A DNA stretch of 64,000 nt from Bordetella pseudohinzii (GTDB lineage: Bacteria; Pseudomonadota; Gammaproteobacteria; Burkholderiales; Burkholderiaceae_B). A model generated the notes under the pieces. The model saw only the letters and a program-made list of their open reading frames with translations. It was not told where the DNA came from and searched no databases. Numbering within the stretch: the first letter of the stretch is position 1; the number at the start of each line of letters is the position of its first letter. Positions 58,279 to 64,000 of this stretch are shown piece by piece. The position numbers and the translations under genes were made by a program. Location: assembly GCF_000657795.2 (NCBI RefSeq), contig NZ_JHEP02000018.1, forward strand, positions 1-64,000, given 5' to 3'.

Positions 58279-59127
58279 TCAGCGCCTGCCCATGACCAGG
58301 GCCAGGCCGCCGAGGATGGCGGCCATGCCGGCCAGGGCCAGCGGCGGCAGGGGATTGCCCAGCAGCAGATAATCCAGCAAGGCCGTGCCGGCTGGCACCA
58401 GGTAGAACAGGCTGGTCACATTGACCAGATCGCCGCCCTGGATCAAGTGATAGAACAGCAGCGTGGCGCCCACCGAGATGACCAGGCCCAGCCAGAACAG
58501 CAGCGCCAGCAGCTGCCAGCCCGGGCTGAAGGCCAGCGGCTGCGAGGGCGCGATCAGCAGGCACAGCACCAGGCTGGCCGCATACTGCAGCGGCATCACG
58601 TCCAGCGGTGCCTGCGCCGAGCGCTTTTGCATGATGGCGCCGGTGGTCATGCACAGCAGCGAGCCCAGCGCGAAGGCCATGCCCAGCCAGCCCAGGCCTT
58701 CCAGGCGGATGCCTTGCCACACCACCAGCACCAGGCCGGCCAGCGCCAGGCCCAGCCCCGCCAGGCGCCGGCCGTGAAAGCGGCGCTCGGTCCAGAGCAG
58801 GGTCAGGATGGGTTGTATGCCCAATACCGTGGCCAGCACGCCCGGCGCCACGCCATGGGCCAGCGCCAGCAGATAGCAGACGGTATAGCCGCCCAGGATG
58901 AGCAGGCCTATCCCTATGGTCGGGAGCCGGCTGCCCCGGGCCGGCAGGAAGCGGCCGCGCCGCGCCGCCAGCAGGCAGAGCGCGGCGAAGGCCAGTCCCA
59001 GGCGCATGAGCAGAAAGGCAAAAGGGGTGGCGTAGAGCAGCGAAAGCTTGGCCGTGATGGCGCCGCTGCTCCAGAGCAGAACGAATAAAGACGTGGATCC
59101 ATGGGAGACCCAGGATGATTTTTGCAT
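58279..59127 (-). CDS. EamA-family (DMT superfamily) permease
   Basis: 282 residues, ten membrane helices in two five-helix EamA repeats. LLWSSGAITAKLSLLYATPFAFLLMRLGLAF opens the first repeat and FALGSLLCMTTGAIMQKR the second. The C-terminal helices include FYLVPAGTALLDYLLLGNPLP. Family members export amino acids and small metabolites; substrate unknown. The start at 59127 follows AGGA by eight bases; 16 more codons upstream are open. Confidence 0.88.
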   Translation of the reverse strand: MQKSSWVSHGSTSLFVLLWSSGAITAKLSLLYATPFAFLLMRLGLAFAALCLLAARRGRFLPARGSRLPTIGIGLLILGGYTVCYLLALAHGVAPGVLATVLGIQPILTLLWTERRFHGRRLAGLGLALAGLVLVVWQGIRLEGLGWLGMAFALGSLLCMTTGAIMQKRSAQAPLDVMPLQYAASLVLCLLIAPSQPLAFSPGWQLLALLFWLGLVISVGATLLFYHLIQGGDLVNVTSLFYLVPAGTALLDYLLLGNPLPPLALAGMAAILGGLALVMGRR

Positions 59128-59208
59128 CGGGAAAATCCTGTCGAAAGACGCAAGCGCCCCCGGGCGCGCAAGCACGCGCCAGCTGAAAAAAAGGGGGAGT
59201 GAAGAGGC

Positions 59209-59364
59209 TTAGCCGCGGCCGACCAGCCCTTGCGGGATGGCGGCGACCACGGCGGCCGGCGGAGAGGCCGGCGGCGAGTCGACAGGCGGAGGTGCCGTCC
59301 GCGCGCGCGCCAATGCCACGGCCTCAGGAGGCGGGCTGACGGGCGGATGATGCGAGAACGGCAT
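59209..59364 (-). CDS. Possible Pro/Ala-rich small protein, unrecognised
   Basis: A 51-codon frame beginning MPFSHHPPVSPPPEAVALA and ending PQGLVGRG, rich in Pro and Ala. It resembles no family I know. A weak AGG precedes the ATG. It lies alone in the 317-base gap between the EamA start and the next gene, on the same strand as both. It may be a leader peptide, a small protein or chance; the rest of the gap shows nothing else. Confidence 0.25.
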   Translation of the reverse strand: MPFSHHPPVSPPPEAVALARARTAPPPVDSPPASPPAAVVAAIPQGLVGRG

Positions 59365-59444
59365 GGAAGAAAAACCTGGAAAAGGCGGGTTGGGCAACCC
59401 ACGGTGAACGCATCTTACGTCGGCGCCGGCGCCAGCGTCAATCG

Positions 59445-60083
59445 TCACCAGTGCTGAAGCTCTTGCGGGCTGCGCAGCGTCCACAGATCCGGCGCGCATT
59501 CGGCTTCCCAGCCGCTGGCCGCGGCCAGGATTTGCAGTTCTTCAAATTGGATGGGCTCGGGCTGTCCGGGCCAGGCCGGCGCGGCCGATTGCACGCCCGG
59601 AGCGGCGGTCCACACATTGGCCGAGGGGGCGCGCACTTGCAGTTCCTGGCCATCGGCCAGGGTATCCAGCAGACAGAACAGCCAGGCAAGAATGATGTAG
59701 CGCGAGGAAAACAGGCGCAGGTCGGGCACGATGGCGAACTGCGGCAGCGCGACGTGCTTGCCGGTGGCCAGCAGGCGCGCGGCCACGATGCGGCTGCAAT
59801 CCTCGAACAGCGCGCCCGCGTCGCCATGGCGCTCGCGGTCGACCAGCCAGTCGTCCAGGCCGCGCAGCTTGGCCACGCCCTCGTCGAGCAGGCTCTGCAC
59901 TTCATCGATCAGGCGTTCGTGGCGGGAGCTGTTGTCGGCATCGGGCGGCTGATGCAGCATGGCCGAAGCCAGACCTGCATTGGAGATGGGGCCGATGACA
60001 TCGTGGCGCAGCACCGGGAATATATGCGCCAACACTTTGAACCGTACTCCCTGAGCCTGGAGGTCCAGCCTGGAATCAGTCAT
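59445..60083 (-). CDS. Orphan histidine-phosphotransfer-like protein (ChpT-like or degenerate histidine kinase)
   Basis: 212 residues. VLAHIFPVLRHDVIGPISNAGLASAM at about 17-42 resembles the H-box helix of histidine-kinase dimerisation domains, with His27-Asp28 where the phospho-accepting His would be. A second helical stretch (RLIDEVQSLLDEGVAKLRGLDDWLVDR) could complete the helical hairpin. The later part (PDLRLFSSRYIILAWLFCLLDTLADGQELQVRAP) fits the N-box region of a Bergerat ATPase fold without its G-boxes. No sensor or receiver domain. ChpT-type phosphotransferases have this size and design. Function inferred only. Confidence 0.45.
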   Translation of the reverse strand: MTDSRLDLQAQGVRFKVLAHIFPVLRHDVIGPISNAGLASAMLHQPPDADNSSRHERLIDEVQSLLDEGVAKLRGLDDWLVDRERHGDAGALFEDCSRIVAARLLATGKHVALPQFAIVPDLRLFSSRYIILAWLFCLLDTLADGQELQVRAPSANVWTAAPGVQSAAPAWPGQPEPIQFEELQILAAASGWEAECAPDLWTLRSPQELQHW

Positions 60084-60204
60084 TGCCTGATAACGCCTTT
60101 CTGAGAATGCCCCGGCGGGCCGCGAGGTCCGCCGGATCATTATGGCAAAGAATGCCTTTTGCGGGACAATGCATTAATAGTGTCGTATTAACCAGGAATT
60201 GCAG

Positions 60205-60396
60205 ATGTCACAGGTCACTGACCTCCAGGATCCCCGGCCCCAGCCGCCCGAGGCGCCTGGCCCTAATGAATGCTGCCAGAGCGGCTGTATCCCCTGTGTC
60301 TATGACCTCTATGACGAAGCCATGGCGAACTACCGCGAGGCGCTGGCCGCATGGCTGGCCCGGCATCCCGAGGCCAGCGGCCAGGGCGGCGGCTAA
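60205..60396 (+). CDS. Oxidoreductase-like N-terminal domain protein (PF09791)
   Basis: 63 residues. PRPQPPEAPGPNECCQSGCIPCVYDLYDEAMANYREALAAW is the Oxidored-like signature with its conserved Cys cluster, here as a stand-alone domain. The Cys residues could bind a metal. AGGAA seven bases before ATG 60205. Diverges from the phosphotransfer-like gene by 121 bases and overlaps the convergent NlpE-like gene by four bases. Confidence 0.8.
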   Translation: MSQVTDLQDPRPQPPEAPGPNECCQSGCIPCVYDLYDEAMANYREALAAWLARHPEASGQGGG

Positions 60397-60806
60397 GGCG
60401 CGACACGCTTCAGGATGTAGTGCTCGGCCAGCGGCCCGGTGATGGTCTGGCCATTGGTGTCGAGCATGAACAGGCGGTTTTCGCCCACGCGCCAGCGGCT
60501 GCCGTCGCCTTCGAGTTGGATGCCGCCGTCGCCCGGCAGCCACTGAAAGCGGCCGCGAACGATGTCGGGCCTGGCCTGGCGGTCCTGGTACTGCCGGCTC
60601 AGTTCATACTGGCCATCGGCGCCGAGCGTGAGCTTAATGTTGATGCCGGGGCAATCGGCGCAAGGCAGGACGCCGGCATAGCTGCCCGGCCAGTCCAGCG
60701 ACTGGCGCGAGGTATGCGCGTCGGGCGCGGCCGCCGGTTTTTGCGCGGGCGCGGCGCAGGCCGACAGCAGGATGGCGGCGGCCAGTGGGGGAAGAAACTT
60801 GAACAT
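60393..60806 (-). CDS. NlpE-like lipoprotein
   Basis: 137 residues from ATG 60806 (GGAG eight bases upstream). The lipoprotein signal ends LLSAC (Cys17). After a Pro/Ala linker comes SYAGVLPCADCPGINIKLTLG with the CxxC pair at 49 and 52, the NlpE N-terminal domain signature. The protein ends with a beta-rich segment, including GENRLFMLDTNGQTITG. E. coli NlpE is about 236 residues and senses surface contact and lipoprotein traffic stress through Cpx; this form has only the N-terminal domain. Confidence 0.82.
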   Translation of the reverse strand: MFKFLPPLAAAILLSACAAPAQKPAAAPDAHTSRQSLDWPGSYAGVLPCADCPGINIKLTLGADGQYELSRQYQDRQARPDIVRGRFQWLPGDGGIQLEGDGSRWRVGENRLFMLDTNGQTITGPLAEHYILKRVAP

Positions 60807-60887
60807 GGCATCATCTCCAGCGGCAAGTGAGTCCACACGGTAGCGGTTAAGTGCGCGCGGCCATGCGCGCTCTGGTAACTCGATGTG

Positions 60888-62639
60888 TCACCGCGCCGGT
60901 CCGGCCGTCATTGCGCGCCAGGCGGCGGCCGCGGACAAGACCGTGTGCATCTGCACGGTATGGGCGAACACATAGTCGGCGCCATAAATGGTTTCGTCGG
61001 GGAATTCCGCGGTCAGGGCCAGGCTGGCCGCCTCGCGCGTGCTTTCTGCCAGCAGCACCGGCACCCCGTTGAATACCGGCCAGTTTTCCGGGGCGGCGTA
61101 GGTCGCGCGGCGCGCCTGCTGCGCGGCATTGAAATCCGTCAGGTCCGGCATGGCCCGGGTCAGGCGGGCGGTGGCCGATTGCGCCAGCTGCCGGGCTTGC
61201 TCTTCCCAACCCGGGTGATAGCGCAGGATAAGAAAAAACCCCTTGGGCACGGTCCAGGATTCAAAGCCGCGCGGCAGATAGCCCGACAGCGGCCGGGTCC
61301 ATTCATGCGAGGGATAGCCATGCAGATTGATGTGCAGCCGGGCGCCGGAGACGGCCAGCGCCTGGTGCCGAGCCAGGCTTTCGGCGGCCGGCGGCCCTTC
61401 GCGGTAGGCCACGTCGTCGCCCAGCGCGCTATAGCGCGCGGCATGGTGCATATGATGGGGATGAATGGCGCGCAGCGCTTCGAACAGCGCATAGCCATCG
61501 GGGTTTTCGACGGGGATCAGGGCGAAGGGGCCCTGGCCGAGCAATTGGGCGGCGGCGCGCAAGGCGCCCACCACGCCCGAGGTCTCGTTGGCATGCTGGG
61601 CCGCGGAAACCAAGACGGGCGCGGCGGGCAGGGCGCTTTGGCAGTACCGCCACAGGATGCGCCGCCCCTGGCGCGTGGGCGCCTCATGCGCCTGGCCGCC
61701 CAGGGCGGCCAGGCCGTGGGCGACCTCGTCCAGCGTCAGCGGATGGCCGAGCGCGGCCAGCGCGCCGGGCGCGGCGCGCGGCGCGAGCGGCGCCGCGGGC
61801 GGGAAGGATTCGGTGGCGATCACGAGCCGGGGCGCCGTGCCCGGCCGCACGTCGGGCACGATCTGGCCCGGGCGCAGGCCCCGGTCGCCCAGCGGCCGGC
61901 CCGAGTGGCGCTGGAAGAACTCCAGCGCTGAAAAATACAGGTCTTCATGCAGCGCCTCGCCGCTGCTGGCGGTTTCCCCGCCGGGCAGCGGCGTCTCCAG
62001 GGGCGGGATGTCCGCGCGCAGGCTCAGGCGCTCGAAGTACGGCTCGTCCTGGCCCCAGGGGTGGGCGGCCAGCGTGTCCATGGCGGCGTCGAAGATCTGC
62101 CGGTACTCGGCGCGCTCGGCCTGGTCCGCCAGCGCCGCGCCGTCCGGGCCGGCCAGGCGCAGCCAGGCGCTGGGCGATAGCGCGGCCAGGCCCTGGTGGT
62201 CGCGGCTCCAGGTGTTGGGCGCTTCGATGCGGCAGGTCTGGACAGCGCCCGAGCGGCGGCGCAGCACCGCGGTATAGACGGCGGGCCCGTCCTGCTGTGC
62301 CTGCGGCAGGAAACGCAGCCCGGGCAGCAGGTCGGCCAGCGGATAGGCCTCCAGCAGAAAACGCTCCGGCGCCACGCCGGCCAGGACCGGATAGCAGATG
62401 TCGGCCTCCAGCACATCATGTCTATCGATGTCTTCCAGGAAGGCATGCACCAGCGGCTTGTAGGCCGATCGTATCCGGGCCGTGACGCCGGCCTCGGCCA
62501 GGGCGGTTTCGAGCCGCCGCCGCGCGGCCAGGCCTTCGAACAGCCAGCCTTCAAGACGGCATCCTCGCCATTGCGGCCGGGCATAGCGCTCCAGCCAGGT
62601 GTCGGCCAGGCGCGCGAACGTGGTGTCCAGCAAGATCAC
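60888..62639 (-). CDS. M14-family zinc carboxypeptidase-like protein
   Basis: 583 residues from GTG 62639. The zinc motif His-x-x-Glu is in SAAQHANETSG (His349, Glu352), and the third ligand is likely in RLHINLHGYPSHE. PVENPDGYALFEALR and the ESTREAASL segment complete the M14 core. The N-terminal 300 or so residues are not recognised. No signal peptide is visible. The frame continues to ATG 62750, but those 37 residues look like noncoding sequence, so 62639 is preferred; TTG 62633 is also possible. Substrate unknown. Confidence 0.7.
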   Translation of the reverse strand: MILLDTTFARLADTWLERYARPQWRGCRLEGWLFEGLAARRRLETALAEAGVTARIRSAYKPLVHAFLEDIDRHDVLEADICYPVLAGVAPERFLLEAYPLADLLPGLRFLPQAQQDGPAVYTAVLRRRSGAVQTCRIEAPNTWSRDHQGLAALSPSAWLRLAGPDGAALADQAERAEYRQIFDAAMDTLAAHPWGQDEPYFERLSLRADIPPLETPLPGGETASSGEALHEDLYFSALEFFQRHSGRPLGDRGLRPGQIVPDVRPGTAPRLVIATESFPPAAPLAPRAAPGALAALGHPLTLDEVAHGLAALGGQAHEAPTRQGRRILWRYCQSALPAAPVLVSAAQHANETSGVVGALRAAAQLLGQGPFALIPVENPDGYALFEALRAIHPHHMHHAARYSALGDDVAYREGPPAAESLARHQALAVSGARLHINLHGYPSHEWTRPLSGYLPRGFESWTVPKGFFLILRYHPGWEEQARQLAQSATARLTRAMPDLTDFNAAQQARRATYAAPENWPVFNGVPVLLAESTREAASLALTAEFPDETIYGADYVFAHTVQMHTVLSAAAAWRAMTAGPAR

Positions 62640-62791
62640 GATACAGGTCCGGAACGGGTGCGGAAGACACAGCTTACTGTGTCCGGGCGGGGCGGCGTTA
62701 TCGCTCTGTTGCGAATGTTGCGATTTGGAAGCGTTTGGCGGGGCTACCATACAGACGCGCCAACTGCCGGCGCATCCTTTGCGGAGGTCTC

Positions 62792-63112
62792 ATGAAAAAC
62801 GCCCGTTCACTGCTTGTGTTGGCCGCTTTTTGCCTGGCTGGTGCCGCGCACGCTCAATCTGGTACCCAGGAGATGCAATTCCCGGGCACCCAGCCCAAGT
62901 CCTCGCCCAACTGGTCCCCGCCGGCCACGCTGCGCATGACGGTGGACCCGTCCGCCCCGGCGGCCGAGCCCATCCGCGATACGCCCGAAAGCATCGCGGA
63001 ATACCAGCGTTGCCGCACGGCGTCGGATCGCGCCGCCGTCAGCAACGAACAGCGCACCGCCGGCGCGGCGGCCTGCCTGAAGGCCTTGCAGGATCGCCGT
63101 CAGCCGCGCTGA
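62792..63112 (+). CDS. Small secreted protein of unknown function
   Basis: 106 residues. A signal peptide (MKNARSLLVLAAFCLAGAAHA, about 1-21) precedes a hydrophilic mature part with DTPESIAEYQRCRTASDRAA and RTAGAAACLKALQDRR, in which two Cys could form a disulfide. GGAGG lies five bases before the ATG. I do not recognise a family. Divergent from the M14-family gene. Confidence 0.7.
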   Translation: MKNARSLLVLAAFCLAGAAHAQSGTQEMQFPGTQPKSSPNWSPPATLRMTVDPSAPAAEPIRDTPESIAEYQRCRTASDRAAVSNEQRTAGAAACLKALQDRRQPR

Positions 63113-63160
63113 AAGCCGGCGACCTTCTGAAAATCGAGAGAATCCACCGGCATATTCTCG

Positions 63161-63180
63161 CAGCCCGGCATGCCGGGCTG
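63161..63180. repeat. 20-bp perfect palindrome after the small secreted protein gene
   Basis: CAGCCCGGC-AT-GCCGGGCTG, fully self-complementary. It lies between two convergent genes without a T-tract, so it is a possible hairpin or protein site rather than a normal terminator. A second stem, GGCGGC-TCT-GCCGCC, lies at 63223-63237. Confidence 0.6.
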
Positions 63181-63241
63181 GCGCGCCGATGGATTCCTCG
63201 ACCTATCCCTTTGACCTGAGCCGGCGGCTCTGCCGCCATGC

Positions 63242-64000
63242 CTATCGAGAACCGCCTTCGGTCTTGATACTGGCGGCCTGGCGCGGCGCGGCCCACCACC
63301 AGGTCATGAGCGCGGCCAGGCCGACCACGGGCAGCATGGCCGCGTTCAGGTTTTCCCAGCCGAAGCGCGCCAGCGCCGGCCCGGCGGCCAGCGTGGCCAA
63401 GGCCGTGGTGGCGTAGCGCAGCATTTCGGCCGCGCCCTGCACCCGGGCCCGCTCGGCGGGACGATAGGACTGCGCCAGCAGCGTCGTGCCGCCGACGAAC
63501 ATGAAATTCCACCCCACGCCCAGGCAGAACAGCGCGGCATAAAAGGCCGGCAGCGAGCTGGATTGCATGGCGATCAGCGCGCAGGCCGTGTTCAGCAGCA
63601 TGCCCAGCCCCAGCACGCGCGGCAGGCCCAGGCGCTTGATCAGCGCGCCGGCGAAGAAAGCCGGCGCGTACATGCCGATCAGGTGCCATTGCATGATGTT
63701 GGCGCCATCGCCGATGCTGTGCTGGCAGGCGACGGCGGCCAGGGGCGCGGCCGTCATGATGAACATCATCGTGACCGAACCCACGACGTTGTTGGCCAGG
63801 GCGGCGACGAAGATGGGCTGGCGCATGACCTCGCCCAGCGGCCGCGCCGGCAGCGGCTGCGCATGGGCATCGGTCTGGACGTAACCTTCCTGGTCGCGGT
63901 AGCCCAAGCGCAGCAGCAGGGCGCTGGCGCCGCCCAGCAAGGCCACCATGAGGTAGGCGCCGGCGAAGGTCGCGAGCGGGAACAAGTCCTTGGCCCAGGC
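63242..64000 (-). CDS. MFS transporter, 5' part beyond the window
   Basis: The C-terminal 252 codons of a major facilitator protein, running off the right edge; its N terminus is not in the window. Visible: helices 6-12 or so, with LPARPLGEVMRQPIFVAALANNVVGS, a central loop (EGYVQTDAHAQPLPARP), IMQWHLIGMYAPAFFAGALIKRLG and GVGWNFMFVGGTTLLAQSYRPAERARVQG. Substrate unknown. Convergent with the small secreted protein gene. Confidence 0.85.
   Translation of the reverse strand, partial: AWAKDLFPLATFAGAYLMVALLGGASALLLRLGYRDQEGYVQTDAHAQPLPARPLGEVMRQPIFVAALANNVVGSVTMMFIMTAAPLAAVACQHSIGDGANIMQWHLIGMYAPAFFAGALIKRLGLPRVLGLGMLLNTACALIAMQSSSLPAFYAALFCLGVGWNFMFVGGTTLLAQSYRPAERARVQGAAEMLRYATTALATLAAGPALARFGWENLNAAMLPVVGLAALMTWWWAAPRQAASIKTEGGSR

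Overview
The window is GC-rich chromosomal DNA from a betaproteobacterium, most likely the Bordetella/Achromobacter branch of Alcaligenaceae. This rests on gene order (rluB tail-rimP-nusA-infB-rbfA-truB-typA; an RND efflux operon running into pdxJ-acpS-nagZ-uvrC-pgsA; ccoNOQP with ccoG), on Bug-type solute receptors, and on the protein sequences. I see no insertion sequence, prophage, CRISPR array, rRNA or tRNA. Genes are closely packed, with many ATGA stop/start overlaps.

Layout. 1-9015: translation operon with a 431-bp leader ending in a terminator just before rimP, closed by a strong terminator after typA. 9065-11466: divergent gamma-glutamyltransferase and spermidine-synthase-like genes. 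11546-16998: a malonate-type operon (GntR regulator, malonyl-CoA decarboxylase, enoyl-CoA hydratase, malonyl-CoA synthetase) followed by a Bug receptor. 17115-21610: sodC, an aldo/keto reductase and a three-gene ABC importer. 21644-24640: modABC with a ModE operator on its promoter, and convergent modE. 24738-27063: lipoprotein, patatin-like phospholipase, orphan winged-helix regulator. 27252-38027: RND efflux operon translationally coupled to pdxJ, then acpS, nagZ, uvrC, pgsA. 38167-41940: MFS permease, queF, and aceA behind a dyad-rich control region. 42041-48314: cbb3 oxidase cluster under two FNR-type boxes. 48328-49409: ohrR and ohr with matching operators. 49565-64000: ABC-2 exporter, AI-2E family protein, MHYT-GGDEF-EAL protein, aspartate dehydrogenase, LysR/MFS pair, YdcH-like protein, EamA permease, an orphan histidine-phosphotransfer-like protein, small proteins, NlpE-like lipoprotein, M14 peptidase and a partial MFS gene.

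The most unusual item is the first gene of the cbb3 cluster (42090-43019). It resembles the membrane part of the copper P-type ATPase CcoI, including the CPC motif, but the actuator, phosphorylation and nucleotide-binding domains are cleanly absent from an open frame. It is followed by ccoS and lies behind an FNR box that is the exact reverse complement of the one before ccoN. Other points of interest are the rimP attenuator, paired palindromes 125 bp apart upstream of aceA, the twin ohr/ohrR operators, and a ChpT-like orphan phosphotransfer protein.

All calls come from reading the sequence. Family names rest on motifs and gene order, not on database searches.
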